Shown in pieces: positions 42,202-50,422 of a DNA stretch of 64,000 nucleotides (its first letter is position 1; each line of letters starts with the position of its first letter). The stretch covers positions 186,001 to 250,000 of the forward strand of contig CAWFGS010000006.1 in assembly GCA_963815535.1 (NCBI GenBank), written 5' to 3'. A program made the translations under genes and the position numbers. The notes under the pieces were generated by a model. It searched no databases and was not told the origin of the DNA. It was given only the letters and a program-made list of their open reading frames with translations. This DNA comes from CAWFGS01 sp963815535 (GTDB taxonomy: Bacteria > Pseudomonadota > Alphaproteobacteria > Sphingomonadales > Sphingomonadaceae).

Positions 42202-43314
42202 GTGTTCCGCACCCTAATCACGCAATCGTCCCGGCACGCCCGGCCGCTGGCCTATCTGCCGCCAACCGTCGCGCGCGTGGTGCTGGTCGGCATCGTGGCG
42301 GCGTTGGCATGGTTGGCCTGGCATCACGCAGCCGCACCGGCTCCTTCCGCACCATCGCCAAGCACGGCGAGCGATGCATCGTCGTTCGGCGATATGGACC
42401 TGTACGAGAGTATTGCGGCGCGGGTGATGGCCGGCGAGGACTACTACGTCGCCGCTCTGGCAGAGCAGCGCGCGCATGATTATCCCACCGCGCCGTTCGT
42501 GACGGTCCGATCCCCGGCGATGGCGTGGGGCGATGCGCTGTGGGGTCCGGGCGGCTGGCGCATGGTCGCGGTTGCCATGCTGCTGATCGGTATCATCGGC
42601 TGGACGGTTCGCCTGTCGCATATGCGGCATCCCGCTGCGGTTCTGCCTGCCGAGCGGATCGGTGCGGCAATCGTGATATTTCTGTGCGGTATCGCCGCCT
42701 TCGACGAGCGTGTGCATGTGTTGCACGAAGTGATCGCCGGTCTGGCGTTGACGGCAGCTTTCGCATTTTACGGCACGCGCTATTGGTTGGTCGGCCTGTT
42801 CTTCATCGCTGTGGCCGTGGCGGTGCGCGAATTGGCGGTTCCGGCACTGCTGTTGTGGAGCGCCTTGGCAGCTATGCGCCGGTCATGGCGCGAAGTTGCG
42901 GTGGCGTTGGCGTTGCTGGCTTCGTTCGCGCTGGGCATGGCAGCCCACGCCCATGCGGTCCTGGAACTGCGGCTGCCGGGCGATGCGACATCCGAAGGGT
43001 GGACGGGGATGGGCGGTCCGGCATTCGTCCTCGATGCCGTGCGCCGGCTGACCCCGCTGGCGTTCGCGCCCGCGTGGCTGGCGGTACCGCTCGCCATCCT
43101 GCCGATGGTCGGGTGGGCAGGGCTGGGCAGCCGCGCCGCGTTTGCGGTATTGCTGTGGAGCGCGGGCTTCGCGCTGATTATCGCGGTGGCGGCGCGGCCC
43201 GAAAACTTCTATTGGGCGCAGCTGATCCTGCCGATCTATGCGGCGGGCCTCGTCTTCACCCCGCGCGCAATTGCCGATTTGGTAAAGGCGGCAAGAGGCA
43301 CATCGAAAAGCTGA
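42202..43314 (+). CDS. Polytopic membrane protein, possible GT-C-type glycosyltransferase
   Basis: A 370-aa protein with about eight to ten hydrophobic segments. After the first span a periplasmic loop has DMDLYESIAARVMAGEDYY, resembling the acidic loop 1 of GT-C fold glycosyltransferases, then LAEQRAHDYPTAPFVTVRSP. The C-terminal part has ARPENFYWAQLILPIYAAGL. The family is not certain; the GT-C idea rests on topology and the D-x-D-like loop only. Start GTG at 42202. Intact, 24 bases after thiC. Confidence 0.55.
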   Translation: MFRTLITQSSRHARPLAYLPPTVARVVLVGIVAALAWLAWHHAAAPAPSAPSPSTASDASSFGDMDLYESIAARVMAGEDYYVAALAEQRAHDYPTAPFVTVRSPAMAWGDALWGPGGWRMVAVAMLLIGIIGWTVRLSHMRHPAAVLPAERIGAAIVIFLCGIAAFDERVHVLHEVIAGLALTAAFAFYGTRYWLVGLFFIAVAVAVRELAVPALLLWSALAAMRRSWREVAVALALLASFALGMAAHAHAVLELRLPGDATSEGWTGMGGPAFVLDAVRRLTPLAFAPAWLAVPLAILPMVGWAGLGSRAAFAVLLWSAGFALIIAVAARPENFYWAQLILPIYAAGLVFTPRAIADLVKAARGTSKS

Positions 43315-43317
43315 CCT

Positions 43318-43476
43318 ATGGCCGATTTGTATCTTAAAAAGCTGGAATCCGAACGCAAGGCGCTCTGGGCGACATGCCGTTTGAAAGGGCTGGCGCGCGA
43401 CACGCCGGAACGCCAGCGCATCGCCGCGATCGACGAACAGATCGCGGCGCACAAGGCCAAAACCAAGGCCGGGTGA
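43318..43476 (+). CDS. Small conserved-looking protein, 52 aa
   Basis: A short gene starting ATG 3 bases after the membrane protein stop. It encodes a basic, helical protein beginning MADLYLKKLESERKALWATC and ending DEQIAAHKAKTKAG. High Lys/Arg/Ala/Glu content predicts one or two amphipathic helices. Tight spacing suggests co-transcription with the membrane protein. No function recognised. Confidence 0.55.
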   Translation: MADLYLKKLESERKALWATCRLKGLARDTPERQRIAAIDEQIAAHKAKTKAG

Positions 43477-43485
43477 CTATCGCCC

Positions 43486-43938
43486 CTATTGCGGAATGTC
43501 GAAATCCGCTTCGGCATCGCCATCCCAATACGCAGCCCGCGTGGAATGGACATGCAGCATCACCATGCCTTCGGTTTCGATGCCGTCTTCGAACCAACGG
43601 TCCAGTTCGTCCACCCAATGATCGCGGAACGCCTGCTTGTCGCGCACGATCTCGGCGCTTCCCTCGATCGATATGAAGATGCCGGGCGCACCATCATCGG
43701 ACCCCGCTCCCTGATAGGATAGGCCGACCTTCGGATTGCGTTTGATATCGTCCACCATCAGGCAATCTTCCCAAGTGAAGAAGAAACTGTCGCCGTCGAA
43801 TTCCACCTGTCGGTTGTTGCTCATCGGGCGAGCGCCGATCTGGCCATCTTTCGTATGCGTGTTGAGCATGGCGAAATCGATGTCCTGCATCGCTTTGGCG
43901 ATATGTTCGAGATGGTCGGCGGGGCTTTGGTCGGTCAT
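43486..43938 (-). CDS. Pyridoxamine 5'-phosphate oxidase-like (general stress protein 26 type)
   Basis: A 150-aa split-barrel flavin-binding protein. It has an N-terminal ADHLEHIAKAMQDIDFAMLNT, then GQIGARPMSN, FFFTWEDCLMVDDIKRNPKV and GIFISIEGSAEIVRD with a WVDELDRWFEDG helix. These are typical of stress-protein 26-like PNPOx proteins, which bind FMN or FAD and whose substrate is generally unknown. Confidence 0.85.
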   Translation of the reverse strand: MTDQSPADHLEHIAKAMQDIDFAMLNTHTKDGQIGARPMSNNRQVEFDGDSFFFTWEDCLMVDDIKRNPKVGLSYQGAGSDDGAPGIFISIEGSAEIVRDKQAFRDHWVDELDRWFEDGIETEGMVMLHVHSTRAAYWDGDAEADFDIPQ

Positions 43939-44007
43939 GCGGATGTCCTTCGTCCAGTTTGGCGGTCATACGATGGTTAAAGCGACGATCCCCGCATGAT
44001 GTTCCCT

Positions 44008-44496
44008 TCAGCGGCGTTCGGCGGACCGTGCCATCCGGACCAGCTCACGATCCAGCGCTTGCAGAAATCGCGATCGGTCGTTCTTGGAAAAAGGTCGCGG
44101 TCCGCCGATGTTTTCGGTTGTCGCGCCTGCGCGCAAATCCGCCATGATCGCGCGAGTGGCAACCGCATTGCCGATGGAACTTGCCGTAAAGGGTTTGCCG
44201 TTGTTCGCCAGCACCGTCGCGCCCGCTTTCACGCATCGTTCGGCCAGCAGGATGTCGCCCGTAACGACGACGGTGTTCACATCAGCCCGTTCCGCGATCC
44301 AGTCATCCGCAGCGTCGAAGCCGTCATCGACCACGATCCGGCTGATCGATGCATGGTCGGGAATGCGGAACGGCGAATTGCTGACGATAACGACCGGCAC
44401 TTTATGGCGCAGCGCAACGCGGTAGATCTCGTCTTTGACCGGGCAGGCGTCGCCATCCACCAAAACCTGCAAACTTGCCTCTCGCTTGTCTTCCAT
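44008..44496 (-). CDS. YaiI/YqxD family protein (DUF188)
   Basis: A 162-aa PIN-like/DUF188 protein. Signatures are QVLVDGDACPVKDEIYRVA, VVIVSNSPFRIP, VVVTGDILLAERCVKAGATV, LANNGKPFTASSI and a C-terminal GPRPFSKNDRSRFLQALDRE. Acidic residues in DGDACP and TGDI could form a metal site, so a nuclease activity has been suggested for the family but is unproven. Start ATG at 44496; longer in-frame ORF extension is not homologous. Confidence 0.88.
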   Translation of the reverse strand: MEDKREASLQVLVDGDACPVKDEIYRVALRHKVPVVIVSNSPFRIPDHASISRIVVDDGFDAADDWIAERADVNTVVVTGDILLAERCVKAGATVLANNGKPFTASSIGNAVATRAIMADLRAGATTENIGGPRPFSKNDRSRFLQALDRELVRMARSAERR

Positions 44497-44545
44497 TGTA
44501 CCCGGTCCGTCCGCTGCGCCATGTCGGTCGGTGCAATAGATCAGG

Positions 44546-45004
44546 ATGCCCGCAATGTCTGCCATTCCCAAATCCATCGTCCGGCAGACGGCCCCATACA
44601 TGGCCCTATGCATGGGGGCGTGTCTTGCCGCGTGTCAGAGCGGGGACGGCGCACAGCGGGTTGCCGCCTTCGACGGTATCGAAGCGGGCGAAACGCTGCG
44701 ATTTGCAGGGAACGAGCCGTTTTGGGGCGGCACGGTGACAGGCACGACCTTGCGATACGACACGATGAACGATCCGGACGGCGTCGCCATTGCGGTGCAG
44801 CGGTTTGCCGGCAATGGCGGGTTGGGCTTTACCGGCACGCTGGATGGCCGCGCATTCGTCATGACCGTGTCGCCCGGCGCATGCGACGATACGATGGCGG
44901 ATCGCAGCTACCCCTATGTCGTTACGGTTCAGATCGGCGACGAATTGCGCGATGGCTGCGGATGGACGGATCGCCAGCCTTTTACCGGGGATCGCACCCC
45001 ATGA
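44546..45004 (+). CDS. Predicted lipoprotein, COG3650-like
   Basis: A 152-aa protein with a signal peptide ending MGACLAACQSG (lipobox LAAC). The mature domain has RFAGNEPFWGGTVTGTTLRY and MTVSPGACDDTMADRSYPYVV, resembling the COG3650 family of predicted envelope proteins often found with META domains. Role unknown. Start ATG at 44546 or 44555. The stop overlaps the following DUF427 gene start (ATGA). Confidence 0.72.
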   Translation: MPAMSAIPKSIVRQTAPYMALCMGACLAACQSGDGAQRVAAFDGIEAGETLRFAGNEPFWGGTVTGTTLRYDTMNDPDGVAIAVQRFAGNGGLGFTGTLDGRAFVMTVSPGACDDTMADRSYPYVVTVQIGDELRDGCGWTDRQPFTGDRTP

Positions 45005-45585
45005 CGGTCGGTCTGCCGGATAAGGGCGCACTGCTACGACAGGTGCGCGGCAGGCGGGATCACTGGGATCGCAGTTTTCGCCCCGCCGGATTGGAAACCG
45101 CCGGGCCAGGGCAGGAATCCGTTTGGGATTATCCGCGCCCGCCGGTCGTCGTTTCGGCATCGGGCACGCCGTCCGCGCGGATCGGCGGCCATGTCGTTGC
45201 CAGCGGCGATCGCGCTGTCGAGGTCAAGGAAACCGCTGGCGCACCAGTCCCCTACTTCCCGCCCGACGATGTCCGCACCGACTGGCTGATCCCCAACGCG
45301 TCCCTGTCGGTGTGCGAATGGAAGGGCGCGGCGCAGGGGTACGATCTGGTCGTTCCCGGCGGACCCAGCGTCCCCGATGCCGCTTGGACCTATCTCGATC
45401 CGTTCGACGATCTGGCGCAAGGATACGCGCAGATCGCAGGCTGGTTCGCATTCTATCCCGCAAAACTGGAATGTTACGTGGACCAAGAACGCGTGCGCCC
45501 CCAGCCGGGGGGCTTTTACGGCGGTTGGGTCACGGACCGTATTCGCGGGCCGATCAAAGGCGTCCTTGGATCGGCGGGATGGTAA
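45001..45585 (+). CDS. DUF427 domain protein (long form)
   Basis: A 194-aa protein with the DUF427 beta-barrel: RPPVVVSASGTPSARIGGHVVAS, TAGAPVPYFPPDDVRTDWL, SVCEWKGAAQGYDLV and WTYLDPFDDLAQGYAQIAGW, then a family-typical WFAFYPAKLECYVD and GGFYGGWVTD. DUF427 proteins have no established biochemical role. It overlaps the upstream lipoprotein gene by ATGA. A second, short DUF427 gene lies at 48058-48348. Confidence 0.85.
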   Translation: MTVGLPDKGALLRQVRGRRDHWDRSFRPAGLETAGPGQESVWDYPRPPVVVSASGTPSARIGGHVVASGDRAVEVKETAGAPVPYFPPDDVRTDWLIPNASLSVCEWKGAAQGYDLVVPGGPSVPDAAWTYLDPFDDLAQGYAQIAGWFAFYPAKLECYVDQERVRPQPGGFYGGWVTDRIRGPIKGVLGSAGW

Positions 45586-45700
45586 TCGTTGCAACAACTG
45601 CAACAAAAGCTAATTATTTCGGAACGGGTGTAACCCCGCTTGGTTGGTTGAATGAAACGAGCCGGTAGAACCTGTTCGCACAACCATTAAGGCACGCACT

Positions 45701-46279
45701 ATGAAATTCCTTGGAACCACCATTCTCGCATCCGCAACGCTGGCATTGGCCGCATGCGGAACACCCGAAACCGCCGAGACCGACACTTCGATGGAAGCCG
45801 ATGCGATGGCAAATTCGACCGACGCGACGGCCGCCGGTGACATCGTTGCCGTGGCGCAGGGCAACCCGGAGTTTTCGACTCTCGTCAGCGCGGTAACCGC
45901 CGCAGATCTGGGCGCGACATTACAGGGTGACGGACCGTTCACGGTCTTCGCACCCACCAACGCCGCGTTCGAAAAGATCGACGCCGCCACGCTGGAAGGG
46001 CTGATGACGCCCGAAAGCAAGGATGCGCTGACCGGCATTCTGACGTATCATGTCGTTTCGGGCAATATGAGCGCCGCCGCGATTACGGAAGCGATTACCG
46101 CCGGTAACGGTACCGCCGAACTGACCACCGTGAACGGCGCGACATTGAGCGCGATGATGGACGGCAGCAACGTCGTGCTGACCGATGCGGCAGGCAACAC
46201 CTCCACCGTGACGGCCACCGATACGCAAGCGTCCAACGGCGTGATCCATGTGATCGACACGGTACTGATGCCAAGCTGA
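45701..46279 (+). CDS. Fasciclin (FAS1) domain lipoprotein
   Basis: A 192-aa surface protein. MKFLGTTILASATLALAACG is a lipoprotein signal with lipobox LAAC; a Thr/Ala/Glu-rich linker follows. One FAS1 domain spans about residues 50-192 with FSTLVSAVTAADLGATL, PFTVFAPTNAAFEKID, ILTYHVVSGNMSA and NGVIHVIDTVLMPS. Such domains mediate adhesion; the partner is unknown. Followed by a strong terminator. Confidence 0.92.
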   Translation: MKFLGTTILASATLALAACGTPETAETDTSMEADAMANSTDATAAGDIVAVAQGNPEFSTLVSAVTAADLGATLQGDGPFTVFAPTNAAFEKIDAATLEGLMTPESKDALTGILTYHVVSGNMSAAAITEAITAGNGTAELTTVNGATLSAMMDGSNVVLTDAAGNTSTVTATDTQASNGVIHVIDTVLMPS

Positions 46280-46299
46280 TCGGCATTTCGACCTGAATG

Positions 46300-46342
46300 A
46301 AAAAAGGGACCGCCGCATCACTGATGCGGCGGTCCCTTTTTT
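46300..46342. terminator. Strong, possibly bidirectional rho-independent terminator
   Basis: AAAAAAGGGACCGCCGCATC and GATGCGGCGGTCCCTTTTTT form a 20-bp perfect stem with a 3-base loop, flanked by A6 and T6. It lies 20 bases after the fasciclin stop. Confidence 0.93.
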
Positions 46343-46433
46343 CGTATCGCCGCCGCCGCGATACCGTTAAGCGTTTACGCCGACAATTCGGCAAAGTACC
46401 CGCGGCGACATGCCGCCCGCCAATGGAGTTTTT

Positions 46434-47033
46434 ATGACCGACGCAGTGCCAGCCTGGTTGACGAAAGCCATACCCGGATCGCCCGCCGGGCTGGGTGATC
46501 TGGCCATCGCATCGCTGGCCGACGACAAGAGTTTCGGGCGGGGCGGTCTGACGCTTCGCAGCCCCGCTTTTGCCGACGGGGAGGAACTGGACCCTTCCTT
46601 TACCGCCGGCGAAGAGGATGCGGTTGCCCCGCCGCTGGAGTGGGCCGCCCCCCCTCCCGGCGCTCAGGAACTGGTTCTGATCGTGGAAGACGCCAGCACG
46701 GGCGGCGGCAAGACGCCCCATTGCCACTGGCTGGTCTGGGGGCTTGCGCCGCAGCGCGGGAAGCTGCTGGAAGGGGAAGTCCCCCCACGCGTCGGCAAGA
46801 ATACAGGCGGCAATTCCGAATGGCTGTTGCCCGATCCCGCGCTGGACAGCGGCAGCCATGCCTACGTGTTTCAACTGTTCGCGGTCGATCTGCCGCTGAC
46901 ACTTATGCCCGGCGCAACGCGCGACGATTTGCTTAGCGCCATCAAAGGGCGCATTATGTCCGCCGCAGTCCTGACCGGTACCTTCACGGGCCGGCCCAAG
47001 ACTGAAGAAGGGGAGTGGTCGCAAGACCTGTAA
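46434..47033 (+). CDS. YbhB/YbcL family (PEBP-like) protein
   Basis: A 199-aa phosphatidylethanolamine-binding-protein fold. It shows LRSPAFADGEELDPSF, AVAPPLEWAAPPPGAQELVL, IVEDAST...HCHWLVWGL (ligand pocket) and HAYVFQLFAVDLPL. Bacterial members are called Raf-kinase-inhibitor-like proteins; the ligand is unknown. GGAG lies 6 bases before the chosen ATG at 46434. Confidence 0.9.
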   Translation: MTDAVPAWLTKAIPGSPAGLGDLAIASLADDKSFGRGGLTLRSPAFADGEELDPSFTAGEEDAVAPPLEWAAPPPGAQELVLIVEDASTGGGKTPHCHWLVWGLAPQRGKLLEGEVPPRVGKNTGGNSEWLLPDPALDSGSHAYVFQLFAVDLPLTLMPGATRDDLLSAIKGRIMSAAVLTGTFTGRPKTEEGEWSQDL

Positions 47034-47108
47034 CAACGCAATGCGCGTCTGTCGGATATCTCGGTCGGACGGCGCGCGGATATCGTCGATAATCGAAAGG
47101 AAACATTT

Positions 47109-47360
47109 ATGGCCGGCAAGAACAACGCATTGCAAAAACCCGTAACCCTGACGCCGGAGCTGGAAGATGTCGTGGGCAAAGGCCCGATGACACGCGCTCA
47201 GGTTACGTCGAAGGTCTGGGAATATATCAAGGGGAAGGATTTGCAGGCGAAGGACGATCGCCGCAATATCGAACCTGACGACAAGCTGGGCAAAGTGATC
47301 GGCAAGGAAACGATTTCCATGTTCAAGATGACGGCGGCGGTGTCCAAGCACCTGACCTGA
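47109..47360 (+). CDS. SWIB/MDM2 domain protein
   Basis: An 83-aa single-domain protein: KPVTLTPELEDVVGKGPMTR, QVTSKVWEYIKGKDLQ, RRNIEPDDKLGKVIG and ISMFKMTAAVSKHL. This is a complete SWIB domain, best known from eukaryotic chromatin remodelling but also found as a small protein in chlamydiae and some proteobacteria. It may bind DNA or a topoisomerase; function unproven. An AAAGGAAA site precedes the ATG. Confidence 0.92.
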   Translation: MAGKNNALQKPVTLTPELEDVVGKGPMTRAQVTSKVWEYIKGKDLQAKDDRRNIEPDDKLGKVIGKETISMFKMTAAVSKHLT

Positions 47361-47366
47361 TTGAAA

Positions 47367-47801
47367 TTATCTGGATCGGCGGCGGTCCGCGCGATTGGCG
47401 AACGGCCAGCGCGTGACCCCGCCGACCCACAGCGACAGCCAGATTATCAACGGCTGCGCGAACATGCGCGGAACGTGATAGGCAAGACCCAGCGCCCCTC
47501 CGTTACCCCCCGATCCGTCATGCGCCATGTCGATGATGAAATGATTGATATTGGCTGGAAACACCATCAGCGCATACAGGGCCAAGCCGATCGCGCCTAC
47601 CTTTCGTAAAGGCGGAGAAAACGGCTGAATCAGTGCAATGGCGCCCGCGAGTTCGGCCACTCCGGTCCAAATAACCACCTGTTCGGGGTACGGAACCCAC
47701 GATGGCATGATCCGCAAAAACGATGCGGGCGCGGCCAGATGGAAATAGCCGGCAGCGAAATAGAACAGGCCCAAGGTCCAGCGAAGCAGACGGCGGATCA
47801 C
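47367..47801 (-). CDS. DoxX-family membrane protein
   Basis: A 144-aa protein with four hydrophobic segments: LLRWTLGLFYFAAGYFHLA, VVIWTGVAELAGAIALI, VGAIGLALYALMVFPANINH and AQPLIIWLSLWVG. The arrangement and GVAELAGAIAL match the DoxX/SURF4-like family. Start GTG at 47801 overlaps the upstream gene stop (GTGA). Convergent with the SWIB gene, six bases apart. Confidence 0.8.
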   Translation of the reverse strand: MIRRLLRWTLGLFYFAAGYFHLAAPASFLRIMPSWVPYPEQVVIWTGVAELAGAIALIQPFSPPLRKVGAIGLALYALMVFPANINHFIIDMAHDGSGGNGGALGLAYHVPRMFAQPLIIWLSLWVGGVTRWPFANRADRRRSR

Positions 47802-48061
47802 GATACGTCGTCCCGGTTGATGGTGACGCGATAGGGCCCGTCATCGACAGCGCGGGGCGCGCCCTTCCAGGTCAACCGCACCCGGTTTTGCCGCGACAGC
47901 GATCGTACCGCGTCATGCACCTGCGGCATCATGTCGCGCCAACCGCCATCGTCTTGCGTCAATATGCGTGCGACCTCGCTGGGGCAAAACGTCTTGTCCA
48001 CACCGCGCTCGATTGCCAGCGCCATCACGGCAGCTTGCGCCTCGGCATTGTCGCCGTTCAA
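47798..48061 (-). CDS. DUF3253 domain protein
   Basis: An 87-aa protein with the winged-helix-like DUF3253 pattern: AVMALAIERGVDKTFCPSEV, ARILTQDDGGWRDMMPQVHD and VRLTWKGAP. The best start is a TTG at 48061 overlapping the short DUF427 stop (TTGA), since no ATG or GTG precedes the domain without running into that gene. Operon order is DUF427, DUF3253, DoxX, all overlapping. Confidence 0.72.
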   Translation of the reverse strand: MNGDNAEAQAAVMALAIERGVDKTFCPSEVARILTQDDGGWRDMMPQVHDAVRSLSRQNRVRLTWKGAPRAVDDGPYRVTINRDDVS

Positions 48062-48348
48062 ACTTCGCGAACCTCGACCCCGCGCCAGAACGCCACGCGG
48101 TCGCGGATGTTTGCAGCTTTTTCCTTGGGTTCGGGATAGTACCAGGCGGCATTTTCGTTGCGATCCCCATCCACTTCCAACGTCAGATAGCTTGCCGTTC
48201 CCTTCCACGGACAGGATGTGTGGTAATCGCTGGGCCGAACATATTGCGCCATCACTGCATCGCGCGGGAAATAATGATTGCCTTCGACCACGACGGTATC
48301 GTCCGACGATGCGATCGATTTGCCGTTCCAGCGCGCTTCGACTGTCAT
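48058..48348 (-). CDS. DUF427 domain protein (short form)
   Basis: A 96-aa protein consisting of just the DUF427 core: EARWNGKSIASSDDTVVVEG, NHYFPRDAVMAQYVRPSDYH, SCPWKGTASYLTLEVDG and NAAWYYPEPKEKAANIRDRV, FWRGVEVREV. First gene of a three-gene overlapping minus-strand operon with DUF3253 and DoxX. Confidence 0.9.
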   Translation of the reverse strand: MTVEARWNGKSIASSDDTVVVEGNHYFPRDAVMAQYVRPSDYHTSCPWKGTASYLTLEVDGDRNENAAWYYPEPKEKAANIRDRVAFWRGVEVREV

Positions 48349-48455
48349 TCTCTATTCCTTCGATCCGTATTCGCACGAGCGTTTGCGCGGTGGCGCACGC
48401 CCTGCCTTTGCCGTAACCTCGCGTGCGATCATGCGCCCCATGCCGGAGACTGTAA

Positions 48456-49721
48456 ATGAACAAGTTCGCCCTTCTCGCCAGCCTGCCCCTCGTTGCGATG
48501 GCCGTATCTCCGGCGGCGGCGCAATCGCCGGAGGAGGTGGCGGCTGCAGCGCTGGAGGCGGCGCCGGTGTTCGATGGGCATAACGATGTGCCCTATCAAC
48601 TGCGCGAACGGTTCGGCAATCTGATCGGCGATTTCGATTTTCGCGACACCACGCGAACCGGGCCCGAGCTGCCCGATGGCGAACCGATGCATACCGATCT
48701 CAACCGACTGGCAACCGGGCAGGTCGGCGCCCAGTTCTGGAGCGTTTACGTCAAAGCCGATCTGCCCGAACCCGAAGCGGTTCAGGCGGTGCTGGAACAG
48801 ATCGATGTCACCAAGCGGTTGCTGGCCCGCTATCCCGGCAATCTGACGCTGGCGCTGACGGCGGCCGACATGGATCGCGCGATGGGCGAAGGCAGGATCG
48901 CATCGATGCTGGGGATGGAGGGCGGCCACGCCATCGGGTCCAGCCTGGCGGTTCTGCGCCAGACCTACGATCTGGGGGTGCGGTACATGACGCTGACCCA
49001 TTCGAGGAATACGCCGTGGGCCGACAGCGCGACGGACCAGCCGCAGCATGGCGGGCTGACCGAGTTCGGGGTGCTGGTCGTGCGGGAGATGAACCGGTTG
49101 GGAATGCTTGTCGATCTCAGCCATGTCAGCGAAGCGACCATGGCGGACGTGCTGGACGTGGCCACCGCGCCGGTGATTTTCAGCCATTCCGGCGCGCGTG
49201 CGATCAACGGCCATGCGCGCAATGTGCCCGATGCCATATTGGCGCGTCTGCCCGACAATGGCGGTATCGTCATGGTCGTCGGCCTGCCCGGTTTTTTGAG
49301 CGAGGCGCAGCGCCAATGGTATGCAGGTCGTCAGGCTGAAATAGCCCGACTTGCCGCCTTGTGGCAGGGCCAGGGGGCCGTTGCGGAGGCAGCCCTGTCG
49401 CAGTGGGACGCGGCGAACCCCACTCCCGTCGCCACGATTTCCGACATGGCGGATCACATCGATCACATTCGCGACATTGCCGGTGTGGATCATATCGGGA
49501 TCGGCGGCGATTATGACGGGATGCCGACCGGGCCCGTCGGAATGGAAGATGTCAGCGGCTACCCCGCTTTGTTCGCCGAATTGGCCAGTCGCGGCTATTC
49601 ACAGGGCGATCTGGAGAAGATTTCACAAAAGAATGCCATGCGCGTCTTGCGCGCCGCCGAAACCACTAAGCGCGATCAGGCGGCAATACGGCCGTTCGAA
49701 ACGGCGGTCGCGAAACGGTAA
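48456..49721 (+). CDS. Membrane dipeptidase (peptidase M19), exported
   Basis: A 421-aa zinc dipeptidase with a signal peptide (NKFALLASLPLVAMAVSPAAA). Metal ligands are in VFDGHNDVP (HxD), SMLGMEGGHAIG (bridging Glu), MLVDLSHVSEATM (His) and VIFSHSGARAI (His); a distal Asp lies in HIGIGGDYDGMP. It hydrolyses dipeptides, including D-amino-acid-containing ones, in the periplasm. Divergent from the DUF427 operon. Confidence 0.94.
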   Translation: MNKFALLASLPLVAMAVSPAAAQSPEEVAAAALEAAPVFDGHNDVPYQLRERFGNLIGDFDFRDTTRTGPELPDGEPMHTDLNRLATGQVGAQFWSVYVKADLPEPEAVQAVLEQIDVTKRLLARYPGNLTLALTAADMDRAMGEGRIASMLGMEGGHAIGSSLAVLRQTYDLGVRYMTLTHSRNTPWADSATDQPQHGGLTEFGVLVVREMNRLGMLVDLSHVSEATMADVLDVATAPVIFSHSGARAINGHARNVPDAILARLPDNGGIVMVVGLPGFLSEAQRQWYAGRQAEIARLAALWQGQGAVAEAALSQWDAANPTPVATISDMADHIDHIRDIAGVDHIGIGGDYDGMPTGPVGMEDVSGYPALFAELASRGYSQGDLEKISQKNAMRVLRAAETTKRDQAAIRPFETAVAKR

Positions 49722-49733
49722 TCGTCGCGCCTG

Positions 49734-49964
49734 CTACTGCGGGTCGGCGGTCAGTTCCGATCCGCGCTTCAGCACCTCGTCGCCGTCGTCCTGTTCGATC
49801 AGATAGGCGGGGTTGTCGCTGTCGCCCTTCTTGGTGACTTCGCTGCCCTGCAGGGTGCGAGTCACTTCTTCTTCGAACCGTTCGGTAATCTGGCCCTTCC
49901 CTTCGCCGTTGCCCCAGTTCCATTTGACGTATTGCCGCGTTTGGAAACTGTTGGAATTGCTCAT
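49734..49964 (-). CDS. DUF2945 (hypervirulence-associated TUDOR-like) protein
   Basis: A 76-aa protein with the family landmarks YVKWNWGNGEGKGQITERF, VTRTLQGSEVTKKG, DNPAYLIEQDDGDEVLKRGS and E near the end. A small SH3/Tudor-like barrel, common as a single-domain protein in alphaproteobacteria; function unknown. Confidence 0.88.
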   Translation of the reverse strand: MSNSNSFQTRQYVKWNWGNGEGKGQITERFEEEVTRTLQGSEVTKKGDSDNPAYLIEQDDGDEVLKRGSELTADPQ

Positions 49965-49991
49965 GAAAGGCCCCTTGCGATTGGTTTGCGA

Positions 49992-50303
49992 TCAGTTTTC
50001 GATAGTTTCCTGGGGAACGCCGGTATCGGCAACCGGTTCCGCGCCCAATGTGTCGTTCTGATCGGTTTCAAGAATGATGCTGTCGGTATCCGCACCATCG
50101 TTTTCCTGCGCGTCGATGCGTCCGGTGGCGGTGATCTCGCTTTCGACATCGCCCTGCGACGCGGCGCCGAAGATCCATATCGCGCTCAACAAGACGATCG
50201 CGAGCAGCGTGCCCAGCACCAGCACCCAGCGCACGACGCCTTCTTTCGATCCGCCGCTGGCTTCTTCCTGCGTTACGTGAACTTCGCCGTTTTTGCGTTG
50301 CAT
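49992..50303 (-). CDS. Single-span membrane protein of unknown function
   Basis: A 103-aa protein: a hydrophilic N-terminus (QRKNGEVHVTQEEASGGSKE), one membrane span (WVLVLGTLLAIVLLSAIWIF) and an acidic periplasmic tail rich in Asp/Glu/Thr. No family recognised. It follows on the same strand as the DUF2945 gene. Confidence 0.6.
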   Translation of the reverse strand: MQRKNGEVHVTQEEASGGSKEGVVRWVLVLGTLLAIVLLSAIWIFGAASQGDVESEITATGRIDAQENDGADTDSIILETDQNDTLGAEPVADTGVPQETIEN

Positions 50304-50422
50304 GATGTCGTTCCTGTTCGAATTCAGCTTCGCCCGTAAGCGAATGGTTGGGGTAATTGCCGTGTGCTTACGCCATTTGCAACGCCGACGCCAACGTCAA
50401 CGACAAAGCGTCCGCCGAAAGG

